Positions 23,897 to 32,074 of a DNA stretch of 64,000 nt are shown in pieces; position 1 is the first letter of the stretch, and every line of letters starts with the position of its first letter. Source of the DNA: Amycolatopsis sp. QT-25 (GTDB lineage Bacteria > Actinomycetota > Actinomycetes > Mycobacteriales > Pseudonocardiaceae); the NCBI RefSeq assembly GCF_029369745.1, contig NZ_CP120210.1:6386001-6450000 (forward strand), in the 5' to 3' direction. Under the pieces are notes generated by a model. That model saw only the letters and a list, made by a program, of their open reading frames with translations. It had not been told where the DNA came from and searched no databases. The translations under genes were made by a program, and so were the position numbers.

Positions 23897-25609
23897 CTAG
23901 AAGATGATGTTGAGCGCGATGGTCAGGATCAGCACGATGCCCGCGAGCAGGCCCGGCTTGCGGTACCAGCCCGCGTCGTCACCGGTTTCGTCGTGCTTCA
24001 GCGACTCCTTCGGGGTGAGGGAGTACACGAGGCCGACCAGCTGGGCCTCCGGCTTGGGCGCGGTGGCGAGGGAGACCCCGACGCTGACCGCGATGTCGAC
24101 GACGAACGCCGTACCGGCGGCCACGAAGCTGATGCCCTGCCCGGTGAGCCCGAGAACCCCGGCCTGGGAGAGCAGCCAGACGGTGATCGCGGAAGCGGTA
24201 CCGGACACGAGACCGACCCAGCCCGCCGTCGGCGTCATCCGCTTCCAGAACATGCCCAGGATGAAGGTGGCGAACAGCGGCGCGTTGAAGAAGGAGAACA
24301 GGTCCTGGAGATAGGTCAGGATGTTCCCGGAGTTCGACGCGATGAACGCGGTGCCGATCGCGAGCACGGTGCCCACCGCGGTGACCAGGCGGCCGAGCCG
24401 GAGGTAGTAACCGTCCGACTCGTTCTTCTTCACGTACGACTGCCAGATGTCGTAGGTGAACACGGTGTTGAAGGAGCTCAGGTTCGCCGCCATCCCGGCC
24501 ATGAACGACGCGAGCAGACCGGCGAGCGCGACGCCGAGCATGCCGTTGGGCAGCAGGTCGCGCATCAGCAGCAGGATCGCGTTGTTCGCGGTGACGCCGC
24601 TGGGCGCCTCGCCGCCGTCCAGCAGGACCTGCTTGTCCTGGACGTACTCGGACACGGTGACCGCGGCGATCATGCCGGGGATGATCACGATGAACGGGAT
24701 GAACATCTTCGGGAACGCGCCGATGATCGGCGTCCGCCGCGCGGCCGACATGCTCTTCGACGCCATCGCGCGCTGGACCTCGACGAAGTTCGTCGTCCAG
24801 TAGCCGAAGGACAGCACGAAACCGAGGCCGAAGACGAGACCGAGGATCGACAGGAAGCTGTTCCCGAAGCCGGTGAGGTTGTCACCCGGCCACGAATGCA
24901 GCTGCGCTTCGCCGCCGGGGCTCGCGGTGACCTTGTCGACCAGGCCCTGCCAGCCGCCGACCTTCACCAGGCCGACGATGGTCAGCGGCAGCAGCGCCGC
25001 GACGATCACGAAGAACTGGAGGACCTCGTTGTAGATCGCGGCGGAGAGACCACCGAGCGCGGTGTAGGAGAGCACGACCGCGGCCGCGACGATGATCGAC
25101 ACCCACAGCGGCCAGCCCAGCAGGAGGTTCACCACGCTGGCGAGCAGGAACAGGTTCGCGCCGGCGATGAGGATCTGCGCGCTCGCGAAGCTGATGCCGT
25201 TGACCAGGTGGGCGGGTTTGCCGAACCGGCGGAGCATGAACTCCGGGACACTGCGGACCTTCGAGCCGTAGTAGAACGGCATCATCACGATGCCGAGGAA
25301 CAGCATCGCCGGGATCGCGCCGATCCAGAAGTAGTGGACCGTCGGCAGGCCGTAGAGCACGCCGTTGGCCGACATGCCCATGATCTCGACCGCGCCGAGG
25401 TTCGCCGAAATGAAGGCGAGACCGGTGACCCAGGCGGGCAGTGAGCGGCCGGAGAGGAAGAAGTCGAGGCTGCTCGAGACCGACTTTCGCGCCATGTACC
25501 CGATGCCGAGCACAAGGGCGAAATAGAAGGCGAGCAGGACGTAGTCGATCGGACTTGCGTCGAGCCGCAGGTTCGCATCGGCCAGCACGGGCAACCGACC
25601 CACCTCCAT
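23897..25609 (-). CDS. Sodium:solute symporter (SSS family)
   Basis: This polytopic protein of about 570 aa, with 13-14 membrane helices, shows SSS hallmarks: FFLSGRSLPAWVTGLAFISANLGAVE in the first discontinuous helix, and GGLSAAIYNEVLQFFVIV. Members import sugars, carboxylates, inositol or amino acids with Na+; this substrate cannot be assigned. ATG 25609 has no ribosome-binding site. A TTG at 25594 (MPVLADAN...) has GGAGGTGG suitably placed and may be the true start. A CRP-like GTGA-N6-TCAC site sits just upstream. Confidence 0.9.
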   Translation of the reverse strand: MEVGRLPVLADANLRLDASPIDYVLLAFYFALVLGIGYMARKSVSSSLDFFLSGRSLPAWVTGLAFISANLGAVEIMGMSANGVLYGLPTVHYFWIGAIPAMLFLGIVMMPFYYGSKVRSVPEFMLRRFGKPAHLVNGISFASAQILIAGANLFLLASVVNLLLGWPLWVSIIVAAAVVLSYTALGGLSAAIYNEVLQFFVIVAALLPLTIVGLVKVGGWQGLVDKVTASPGGEAQLHSWPGDNLTGFGNSFLSILGLVFGLGFVLSFGYWTTNFVEVQRAMASKSMSAARRTPIIGAFPKMFIPFIVIIPGMIAAVTVSEYVQDKQVLLDGGEAPSGVTANNAILLLMRDLLPNGMLGVALAGLLASFMAGMAANLSSFNTVFTYDIWQSYVKKNESDGYYLRLGRLVTAVGTVLAIGTAFIASNSGNILTYLQDLFSFFNAPLFATFILGMFWKRMTPTAGWVGLVSGTASAITVWLLSQAGVLGLTGQGISFVAAGTAFVVDIAVSVGVSLATAPKPEAQLVGLVYSLTPKESLKHDETGDDAGWYRKPGLLAGIVLILTIALNIIF

Positions 25610-25611
25610 CA

Positions 25612-25625
25612 GTGAATACGTTCAC
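25612..25625. promoter_or_regulatory. CRP-like palindrome upstream of the symporter gene
   Basis: GTGAATACGTTCAC fits the CRP/GlxR consensus GTGA-N6-TCAC exactly. It lies 3 bp before the annotated ATG, or 18 bp before the preferred TTG start. This suggests cAMP-dependent or similar carbon control of the transporter operon. It was identified by eye. Confidence 0.5.
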
Positions 25626-25778
25626 GAGAAACGTTCGTGTCGCGTCAATCGCGGACCATACTGCATGGATTCAGGAACGGCAGTGCGGGCGGGCGAGGAC
25701 CACCCCGAGTGTCCGGAATGGACTGTTCCTGACAATTCTTGTCCGGTTCGGCCCCTCGGCGAGCGGAACCCCCACAGC

Positions 25779-25823
25779 CGGGAAAGGGCCGCTCCGGCTT
25801 TCGCCCGGAACGGCCCTTTCCCG
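25779..25823. terminator. GC-rich hairpin downstream of the protease operon
   Basis: The arms 25779-25797 and 25805-25823 are 19 nt each with one mismatch (CGGGAAAGGGCCG type) and a 7-nt loop. It lies 15 bp after the stop of the cysteine-protease-like gene (25838) on the minus strand, so it probably terminates that operon. The rest of the gap 25626-25778 holds no gene I can support. Confidence 0.7.
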
Positions 25824-25837
25824 TGACCGGCGGGGGT

Positions 25838-26614
25838 TCACCGGTCCGTGGGCAGGCCGACTTCGCCGTCCTCCTCGATCAGCCGGGCGAGGACGTCGTC
25901 CGGCAGGTACGTCCGGTGCGGGTAGCCCGAGCCCCACGAGTTGAGGAACGGCACGGCGCCGAGTTCGTCGGCACGCGGATTGCTTAGCACCGCGTGCACC
26001 TCGTCGACCGTCTTCGCCCAGCGATAGGCGTGGAGGCCGTTCTCGGCATCGGGCGTGTAGGCGGCCCGCCTGACGTGATCGTCTTCGGCGTAGGTCTCCG
26101 ACCACGGGACGTGTCCCCGTTCGAGCAGCACCTCGGCCGCCGCGCGGACGGACGTGCCGTTGTCGTCGCCGGGGTTGGTCTCGCCCCATTCGTCACGCAG
26201 CTTCGACTGGTCCCACAGCCACCGCGCGGCGTAGAGGTCTCCGTTGAAAAGCGTCATGCACCTCGACCAGCCGAAGCCGACGCAGGCGCCCTCCTTGCCC
26301 TGGTCGTAAAAGGAATACTGGGTGTCTCCGTCGGTCGATTCACCGGGTTCGAGGCAGACGCAGTGCCCGCCGCGGATCCTGGTGAGCGATTTCGCACCGC
26401 CTTTCGCGACGAAGAACTCGCCGGACTTCTCGTCCTTTTCCGGGACGTCGAATTCCTGGTACCAGTTGACGCCGATGACGACCGGAGACCGGGTGGGCCG
26501 GTCCTCCGTGGCGAGCGCGGTCAACGGATAGCGCTCGACGTGAAGCCAGTCGTCCGGGACGAACCGGCCGAGGCGGCCGTCCGCCGGGTCACTGCCGATC
26601 GGGCGATAACGCAT
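25838..26614 (-). CDS. Papain-like cysteine protease fold with rearranged catalytic segments
   Basis: This 258-aa protein carries papain-family signatures in an unusual order. The segment SPVVIGVNWYQEF...IRGGH (H84), which in normal C1 peptidases comes late and holds the catalytic histidine, lies at the N terminus. It is followed by YDQGKEGACVGF (Q105, C111), normally N-terminal, then GTSVRAAAEVL and finally FLNSWGSGYP (N225). All four catalytic residue types are present, but as H-Q-C-N instead of Q-C-H-N. I chose ATG 26614 because AGGAGG lies 5-6 nt upstream. No signal peptide is seen. It is the last gene of a three-gene operon. Activity is inferred, not shown. Confidence 0.7.
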   Translation of the reverse strand: MRYRPIGSDPADGRLGRFVPDDWLHVERYPLTALATEDRPTRSPVVIGVNWYQEFDVPEKDEKSGEFFVAKGGAKSLTRIRGGHCVCLEPGESTDGDTQYSFYDQGKEGACVGFGWSRCMTLFNGDLYAARWLWDQSKLRDEWGETNPGDDNGTSVRAAAEVLLERGHVPWSETYAEDDHVRRAAYTPDAENGLHAYRWAKTVDEVHAVLSNPRADELGAVPFLNSWGSGYPHRTYLPDDVLARLIEEDGEVGLPTDR

Positions 26615-26671
26615 GGGATCCTCCTGTCCCTCATCCACCGGAACACCGTCGGCGAGTTCACCGCGGCACCA

Positions 26672-26866
26672 TCATTTCCACCAACCGCCGCGGCCTCCCG
26701 TCCGCTTCGGCAGCGGCACTTCTTTTCCTCTTCGGAGCACACCTTCCTCGTGCGATCGGTAACGATTCCAGTCCGGCAACGGGATTTCGAGCGAACCGAT
26801 GACGATCCGCAACGCACTCTTCACCGGTTCGCCCCTGACGCCCACGGGTTCCCCGAAAAGCTTCAT
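26672..26866 (-). CDS. Small conserved-looking protein, 64 aa, middle gene of protease operon
   Basis: This is a basic 64-aa protein with no recognised domain (MKLFGEPVGVRG... ending GRGGWWK). Its ATG overlaps the stop of the upstream 73-aa gene as ATGA (26863-26866), which strongly supports both being translated. An upstream in-frame ATG (MATWGMK) would add five residues. The protease-like gene follows 57 bp later. Function unknown. Confidence 0.55.
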   Translation of the reverse strand: MKLFGEPVGVRGEPVKSALRIVIGSLEIPLPDWNRYRSHEEGVLRRGKEVPLPKRTGGRGGWWK

Positions 26867-27084
26867 CCCCCAGGTGGCCATCGGGGCTTCTTCGTGTCGG
26901 TCCGGTCGAAGACGGCGATGGGGAAGTTCGACAGCATGCCCCGGCGTTTTTGATAAGCGGCGATCAGCGGGAACCAATAGCCGGCTTCGTGCCATCCCAG
27001 CACCGCTTCCCACAGCTCGATGCCTTTGAAGCCGCCGTCTTCGAGCCCGAGATCGACATGATCAAATGAATCGTGCATGGCCAT
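26863..27084 (-). CDS. Small protein, 73 aa, first gene of protease operon
   Basis: This 73-aa acidic protein is rich in aromatic residues (GIELWEAVLGWHEAGYWFPLIAAY) and has no known domain. I chose the ATG at 27084; another lies two codons later, and the ribosome-binding site is weak (GGGGGTG). Its stop overlaps the next start by 4 bp. The upstream gap 27085-27477 (393 bp) contains a hairpin at 27327-27392 and a comparatively AT-rich stretch at 27160-27290 that may hold the promoter. Confidence 0.5.
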   Translation of the reverse strand: MAMHDSFDHVDLGLEDGGFKGIELWEAVLGWHEAGYWFPLIAAYQKRRGMLSNFPIAVFDRTDTKKPRWPPGG

Positions 27085-27326
27085 CACCCCCGCGACCGCG
27101 ACCACCGGAAGCCGGTGATTCCCCTCGCGGAATTCGAGTGTGGCACAGCGCGAGACGAAGGAATCCGCGGTTCACCCGAATGACACCAAAACAGCCGGTT
27201 CTTTTGCGAGAGACCCCGAGTTCGTTAATTTCCCGCCGCCCTTGGCGGCATTCCGTGGCGCGGGAAAGAACGCAGATACAAAACCGGGAACTCGATTCGG
27301 TATCGGCTGTTCAAGGCCACGAACCC

Positions 27327-27392
27327 GCGCAAGTAGTCCGCTGGATGCGACGGTCGCGCGGCCAACCACCGCATCCAGAGGACTACTTGCGC
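27327..27392. terminator. Family B hairpin downstream of nucS
   Basis: The arms 27327-27349 and 27370-27392 are 23 nt each with one mismatch (GCGCAAGTAGTCCGC type) and a 20-nt loop. It is the most divergent family member and the only one not between convergent genes. It lies 85 bp after the nucS stop on the minus strand and ahead of the protease operon, fitting a terminator between tandem units. Confidence 0.7.
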
Positions 27393-27477
27393 CAGGAGGT
27401 TCGCGTGCCGTCCGTCAGTCACGACGTTCGCGCGTGCAGGCCCTTCCCCAGCACAGGAGGCGCCTCTCGCAGCTCGC

Positions 27478-28137
27478 TCAGAAGAGGCGGAACTCGTCCG
27501 ACTCGATGCCGCGCAAAGCGTCGTAGTCCAGCGTGAGGCATCGGATACCGCGGTCCTCGGCCAGCACCCGCGCCTGCGGCTTGATGATCTGCGCCGCGAA
27601 GACGCCCTGCACCGGCGCCAGCAGCGGGTCGCGGTTGAGCAGTTCGAGGTACCGCGTCAACTGCTCGACGCCGTCGATCTCGCCGCGCCGCTTGATCTCG
27701 ACGGCGACGCTGGCACCGTCGGCGTCGCGGGCCATGATGTCGACCGGGCCGATCGCGGTCGGGAATTCCCGTCGCACCAGGGTGTAGCCGTCGCCGAGGG
27801 TCTTGATGTGCTCGGCGAGCAGTTCCTGCAGGTGGGCCTCGACGCCGTCCTTCCGCAGTCCCGGTTCCGCGCCGAGTTCCTCAGCGTGATCGTGGAAGAT
27901 CTCGTCGATGGTGATGACGAGCTTCTCTCCCTGCTTGTTCTCGACGATCCACAGCTTGCCGTCCTCGATCAGCCAGCACGGCGGGCTCATCCAGTTCAAC
28001 GGCTTGTAGGCGCGGTCGTCCGAGTGCACGGACACCGAGCCGTCGGCCTTCACGAGCAGCAGCCGGGTGGCCATCGGCAGATGGGCGGTCAGACGGCCGG
28101 CGTAGTCGACCTGGCAGCGAGCGATCACAAGGCGCAC
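27478..28137 (-). CDS. nucS: Mismatch-specific endonuclease NucS/EndoMS
   Basis: This 219-aa enzyme begins RLVIARCQVDYAGRL, the invariant NucS N terminus. The RecB-like nuclease site is GPVDIMARDADG...VAVEIKRR (Asp, Glu-x-Lys). LNWMSPPCWL is also diagnostic. In actinobacteria NucS replaces MutS/MutL by cutting both strands at G-T, G-G and T-T mismatches. I chose GTG 28137; an adjacent GTG at 28140 is possible. It is divergent from the Nudix gene. Confidence 0.95.
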   Translation of the reverse strand: MRLVIARCQVDYAGRLTAHLPMATRLLLVKADGSVSVHSDDRAYKPLNWMSPPCWLIEDGKLWIVENKQGEKLVITIDEIFHDHAEELGAEPGLRKDGVEAHLQELLAEHIKTLGDGYTLVRREFPTAIGPVDIMARDADGASVAVEIKRRGEIDGVEQLTRYLELLNRDPLLAPVQGVFAAQIIKPQARVLAEDRGIRCLTLDYDALRGIESDEFRLF

Positions 28138-28174
28138 CACGCGAGGGTAGGACAAGCACGGCGATACTGTGCGC

Positions 28175-28717
28175 ATGGACCCCGTTCAGCGTGTCAGCTC
28201 GCGTGAGGTGTACCGGAACAACTGGATGACCGTGCGCGAGGACGCCGTCCGGCGGCTCGATGGTTCCGAAGGGATCTACGCCGTCGTCGACAAACCCCTC
28301 TGCGCCGTGGTCATCCCGTTCGACGGCGCCCGGTTCCACCTGGTCGAGCAGTTCCGCTATCCACTCGGGCTGCGGCGCTGGGAGTTCCCCATGGGCACCG
28401 CGCCCGGCCGGGCCGACGTCCCGCCGCTCGAACTCGCCGCCCGCGAGTTGCGCGAGGAGACCGGATTGATCGCGGGTTCGTGGACCGACCTCGGCATGAC
28501 CGACGTCGCCCCCGGCTTGACGAGCCAGCGCGGGCACGTGTTCCTGGCCACCGACCTCACGCAGGGGGAAGCCCAGCGCGAGGTCGAGGAGCAGGACATG
28601 CGGACGGCTTGGTTCGACCTGGACGAGTTCGAGAAGATGATCGCCACCGGTGACATCACCGACGCGCAGACGCTGGCCGCCTACATGGTGCTGCTCATGC
28701 GCGAACGCGCGCTCTGA
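28175..28717 (+). CDS. Nudix hydrolase (ADP-ribose pyrophosphatase-like)
   Basis: This 180-aa protein has a complete Nudix box, GTAPGRADVPPLELAAREL followed by REETGL (about 80-103), preceded by EQFRYPLGLRRWEFP, the substrate loop of ADP-ribose pyrophosphatases. The family cleaves nucleoside diphosphates linked to another moiety with Mg. The start is ATG 28175; GTG 28169 is possible. The stop lies 2 bp from the end of the convergent crotonase gene. Confidence 0.88.
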   Translation: MDPVQRVSSREVYRNNWMTVREDAVRRLDGSEGIYAVVDKPLCAVVIPFDGARFHLVEQFRYPLGLRRWEFPMGTAPGRADVPPLELAARELREETGLIAGSWTDLGMTDVAPGLTSQRGHVFLATDLTQGEAQREVEEQDMRTAWFDLDEFEKMIATGDITDAQTLAAYMVLLMRERAL

Positions 28718-28719
28718 CC

Positions 28720-29493
28720 TCAGTCAGGCCACACCGGCGAACGCTTCTCCAGAAAGGCCGCCATTCCCTCACGCGCCCCTGGTAGCTGCGAAGCCGAGGC
28801 CATCACCTCCAGCGCCAGCGCGTAGGCGTCGGCCTCGGGCCGGTCCAGCTGCGCGTAGAGGGTCTGCTTGCCCATCGCCTTGCTCGCCCGGCTTCCCCGC
28901 GTCGCCCGCCCGAGCAGTGCGGCGACGGCCTCGTCCAGCGCATCGTCCGGGACCACACGGTTCACCAGGCCCCAGTCCAGCGCGGTCGCGGCGTCGACGA
29001 CGTCGCCGGTGAGCGCCAGTTCCATCAGCCGTTTCCGGCCGATCGCGCGCGCCACCGGCACCGCGGGGGTGTGGCAGAACCAGCCGCCCTTGCCGCCGGG
29101 CAGCGCGAATCCGGCGGATTCGGCGGCGACGGCGAGGTCGCACGAGGCCACCAGCTGGCAACCCGCCGCGGTCGCGAGCCCGTGCACTCGCGCGACGACG
29201 ACTTGCGGCACCGACTGCATCGTGCCCATCAGGTCCGTGCACAGGCGCAGCAGCTCACGCACGGCCATCAGGTCGCGCGCGGCGACGTCGCCGAAGTCGT
29301 GTCCCGCCGAGAACACCGGCCCGGCGCCCGCCAGGACGATCCCGGTGGCGTCGCTCTCGCCGGCCTCGCGGAACGCCGCGAGCAGCTCGGCGAGGTGGTC
29401 CGCCGACAGCGAGTTGCGCCGCGCGGCGCGGTTCATGGTGATCGTGACGGTGTCACCGTCCCGCTTCACGAGGATGTGCTCGTACCCGGCCAT
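28720..29493 (-). CDS. Enoyl-CoA hydratase/isomerase-family protein (ECHDC3-like)
   Basis: This 257-aa crotonase-fold protein has the oxyanion segments GPVFSAGHDFGDV and VHGLATAAGCQLVASCDLAVA. The two glutamates of classical enoyl-CoA hydratase are not in place: the first position reads GCQLVA and the second lies in ALPGGKGGWF. The GLATAAGCQLVASCD segment matches the ECHDC3-type branch. Hydratase activity should therefore not be assumed. Its start lies inside the 3' end of the upstream regulator gene (28-bp overlap), implying cotranscription. Confidence 0.83.
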   Translation of the reverse strand: MAGYEHILVKRDGDTVTITMNRAARRNSLSADHLAELLAAFREAGESDATGIVLAGAGPVFSAGHDFGDVAARDLMAVRELLRLCTDLMGTMQSVPQVVVARVHGLATAAGCQLVASCDLAVAAESAGFALPGGKGGWFCHTPAVPVARAIGRKRLMELALTGDVVDAATALDWGLVNRVVPDDALDEAVAALLGRATRGSRASKAMGKQTLYAQLDRPEADAYALALEVMASASQLPGAREGMAAFLEKRSPVWPD

Positions 29494-30452
29494 GCTTCGA
29501 CGGTAACCGACCGGAACGTCCGGCGATACGAATCGGGACCGACACCGACGTCGGCCCGTAGCCGTCGCCGCAGGTTGGCAGCGGTGCCGAGGCCGGACCG
29601 CCGCGCGACCCGCTCGACCGGGAGGTCGGTGGTCTCCAGCAGCCGCCGTGCGAGCCGCACCCGCTGCGCGCGCAGCCAGCGCCCCGGCGTCACCCCGGTG
29701 GCCGCCGCGAACTCGCGGTGGAAGGTCCGCTCGCTCAGCCCGGCGTGAACGACGAGGTCGTCGACGCCGATGTCATCGGCGATCCGCGCCAGTGCCCAGT
29801 CCATTGTGGACGAAACACTCGGCCGGGACGGTTTGGGCGGCAACGGGTTGTCGACATACTGCCGCTGGCCGCCTTCCCGTGCCGGTGGCATCACCAGACG
29901 GCGGGCGAGGGCGGCGGCGATCTCGGCGCCGTGCTCGCGGCGCACCAGGTGCAGGCAAAGGTCCAGCCCGCCGACCACGCCGGCGGAGGTCAGCACGCCA
30001 CCCTCGTCGGTGAACAGGACGTCCCGCTGGACGACGGCGTCGGGAGCGGCCGCTTCGAGGTCGTCCAGCAATCGCCAGTGCGTGGTGACGGACCGGCCGT
30101 CGAGCAGCCCGGCCGCGGCGAGGGTGAACGCCCCGGAACACAGCGACGCCACCGTGATTCCCGCCCGATGCGCCCCGCGCAGCGCGGCGACGGCCGCCGC
30201 GGGTACCTCGGCGTGCGGATCGACCCGGCCGGGTACGAGGACGAGATCGCAGCCCGCCAGTCCGCTCAGCCCCTGGGTCGCCTCGACCCGGCCGAACGGG
30301 TGGGTGGCGATCCGGCCGCGGCCGGACGCGCAGAGCCGGACCTCGAACGGGCCGATGCCGCTGTCGGTGCGGTCCACGCCCCAGACCTCGCCGAGCACGC
30401 CCAGATCGAAGGACCGGCTGCCCGGCAAGAGGAGCACACCCACGGTTCTCAT
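29466..30452 (-). CDS. GlxA-type AraC regulator with DJ-1/PfpI-like sensor domain
   Basis: This 328-aa protein has an N-terminal class I glutamine-amidotransferase-like domain (about 1-180) with the nucleophile-elbow cysteine in ASLCSGAFTLA, and a C-terminal AraC double HTH (about 225-320; ERTFHREFAAATGVTPGRWL). Such regulators sense small metabolites. The start is ATG 30452, 71 bp from the divergent isochorismatase-type gene, which it probably controls along with the crotonase gene downstream. Confidence 0.9.
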   Translation of the reverse strand: MRTVGVLLLPGSRSFDLGVLGEVWGVDRTDSGIGPFEVRLCASGRGRIATHPFGRVEATQGLSGLAGCDLVLVPGRVDPHAEVPAAAVAALRGAHRAGITVASLCSGAFTLAAAGLLDGRSVTTHWRLLDDLEAAAPDAVVQRDVLFTDEGGVLTSAGVVGGLDLCLHLVRREHGAEIAAALARRLVMPPAREGGQRQYVDNPLPPKPSRPSVSSTMDWALARIADDIGVDDLVVHAGLSERTFHREFAAATGVTPGRWLRAQRVRLARRLLETTDLPVERVARRSGLGTAANLRRRLRADVGVGPDSYRRTFRSVTVEAWPGTSTSS

Positions 30453-30523
30453 GGCAGGAAAGTACCGCATCGCGCCTCTTCTGCCACTCCCCTGTGGCGG
30501 CGGACCACGTGAGACTCGAAGTC

Positions 30524-31084
30524 ATGACCACTGGAAACAAGGCCCTGCTCGTGATCGACGTCCAGCGTGGCTTCGACGAGCCCGTCTGGGGCCCGCGCGA
30601 CAATCCCGGCGCGGAGGCCAACATCAAGGCGCTCGTGGCCGCGTACCAGGAGCGCGGGCTGCCGATCGTGCTGGTGCACCACGATTCCGTGCAACCCGGC
30701 TCGTCACTGCGACCTGGCCAGGAGGGCAATCACTTCAAACCCGAACTCGACGGTGTGCGCGCGGATCTGGTGTTCGGCAAGAAGGTCAACTCGGCCTTCC
30801 ACGGCGACATCGATCTCGACGGCTGGCTCAAGACCCGCGGCATCACTTCGTTCGTGCTCGCCGGTATCCAGACGAACTTCTGCTGCGAGACCACCGCGCG
30901 CGTCGGCGGGAACCTCGGCTACGACGTGACTTTCGCGCTCGACGCCACCTTCACCTTCGACCTCGCCGGGCCGGACGGCAGCGTCCTGACCGCCGGCGAG
31001 CTGTCCAAGGCGACCGCGACGAACCTGCACGGCGGCGGGTTCGCCACGGTCACCTCGACGAAAGAGATCCTCGGGAGCCTTTGA
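30524..31084 (+). CDS. Isochorismatase-family cysteine hydrolase
   Basis: This 186-aa protein has the catalytic triad pattern Asp-Lys-Cys: D12 in LLVIDVQRGF, K85/K86 in FGKKVNSAF and C119 in GIQTNFCCETTAR. Family members hydrolyse amides such as nicotinamide or carbamoylated substrates, or isochorismate. The substrate is unknown. It is divergent from the GlxA-type regulator, a common regulator-enzyme pairing. The repeat element at 31111-31253 follows it. Confidence 0.87.
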   Translation: MTTGNKALLVIDVQRGFDEPVWGPRDNPGAEANIKALVAAYQERGLPIVLVHHDSVQPGSSLRPGQEGNHFKPELDGVRADLVFGKKVNSAFHGDIDLDGWLKTRGITSFVLAGIQTNFCCETTARVGGNLGYDVTFALDATFTFDLAGPDGSVLTAGELSKATATNLHGGGFATVTSTKEILGSL

Positions 31085-31110
31085 AACCCCGGAAGCGCTT
31101 GGGCCGGGCT

Positions 31111-31253
31111 GGTCGTGAGTGGCGATTCGGGTTCCAGTGCGGGTTAAGGCAAACGTGTCGTGTGGGTGGCAAGGCCGTGAAGGACTCCTTGAGGGACCCA
31201 GGGTCCCTCAAGGAGGCCTTCACGGCCAGCAAACCGACCCCTCGCGCACGACC
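31111..31253. repeat. Compound repeat, copy 1, with a 55-bp palindrome inside
   Basis: This 143-bp element starts GGTCGTGAGTGGCGATTCGG and ends CGCACGACC, so GGTCGTG/CACGACC form terminal inverted repeats. Inside, arms 31173-31199 and 31201-31227 form a 27-bp palindrome with one mismatch around a single A. The word TGAGTGGCGATTCGGGT (31116-31132) recurs at 62679-62695 in a second element. It lies between the convergent isochorismatase-type and ehuA genes. It is MITE-like in shape; no transposase is present. Confidence 0.72.
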
Positions 31254-31285
31254 ACCTGTACCGGCGCCTTCCCGCAGTTCTCCCC

Positions 31286-32074
31286 TCAGGCCCGGTCGAT
31301 GACCGCCTTGAGGAACCGCCGCGTCCGGTCGTGGTCCGGATCGTTGAACAGCTTGTCCGGGGTGGCGTCCTCCAGCACCTGTCCCTGGTCGAACATCATC
31401 ACCCGATCCGAGACGTCCCGCGCGAACTGCATTTCGTGCGTGACACAGAGGATCGTGATGTCGGTGGACGCCGCGATCTCGCGCAGCACGCGCAGGACGT
31501 CGGCGACCAGTTCCGGGTCGAGTGCGGAGGTCACCTCGTCCAGCAGCAGCACGTCCGGCCGCATGGCGAGCGCGCGGGCGATCGCGACGCGCTGCTGCTG
31601 GCCGCCGGACAGCTGTGTGGGGTGCGCGTCCCTCTTGTCCGCGAGCCCCACCATATCCAGCAGTTCGACGGCCCGCGCCTCGGCTTCGTCCCTGGTGACG
31701 CCGAGCGAGTGGATCGGTGCTTCGGTGATGTTGCGCAGTACGTTCATGTTGGGGAACAGGTTGAACTGCTGGAACACCATCCCGATCCGCTTGCGCGCCT
31801 GCCGCAGGTACTTCTCGTCCGCGGGCACCAGTTTTTCACCGCGCTTCGTGTGGCTCAGGTAATCGCCGCAGACCTCGATGGTGCCGCCGTCGACCTTCTC
31901 CAGGGTCATCAGCAAGCGCAGGATCGTCGTCTTGCCGGACCCGCTCGGCCCGATCAGCGAGACGAATTCCCCTGGCGCGACGGTGAAATCGAGGTCCCGC
32001 AGCACCACGTGGTCACCGTAGGACTTGACCACCCGCGAGAACCGGATCATCGGGGATTCAACCGTGGGCGGCAC
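31286..32074 (-). CDS. ehuA: Ectoine/hydroxyectoine ABC transporter, ATPase EhuA
   Basis: This ABC ATPase of about 262 aa belongs to the polar amino acid class: Walker A GPSGSGKTT, Q-loop FQQFNLFPNMNVL, signature LSGGQQQR, Walker B VLLLDEVTSAL and H-loop VTHEM. It powers uptake through EhuC/EhuD. The GTG start at 32074 overlaps ehuD by 17 bp; ATG 32050 (MIRFSRVV) is an alternative typical of the family. It is the last gene of the ehuBCDA operon. Confidence 0.9.
   Translation of the reverse strand: MPPTVESPMIRFSRVVKSYGDHVVLRDLDFTVAPGEFVSLIGPSGSGKTTILRLLMTLEKVDGGTIEVCGDYLSHTKRGEKLVPADEKYLRQARKRIGMVFQQFNLFPNMNVLRNITEAPIHSLGVTRDEAEARAVELLDMVGLADKRDAHPTQLSGGQQQRVAIARALAMRPDVLLLDEVTSALDPELVADVLRVLREIAASTDITILCVTHEMQFARDVSDRVMMFDQGQVLEDATPDKLFNDPDHDRTRRFLKAVIDRA

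Noticed and set aside
23819..25444. Plus-strand open frame of 541 codons
   Set aside because: It is the antisense shadow of the symporter gene, rich in charged residues and without any family motif.
27140..27536. Plus-strand ORFs in the nucS-protease operon gap
   Set aside because: They run through the hairpin and into the antisense of nucS; no starts with ribosome-binding sites and no protein-like composition.
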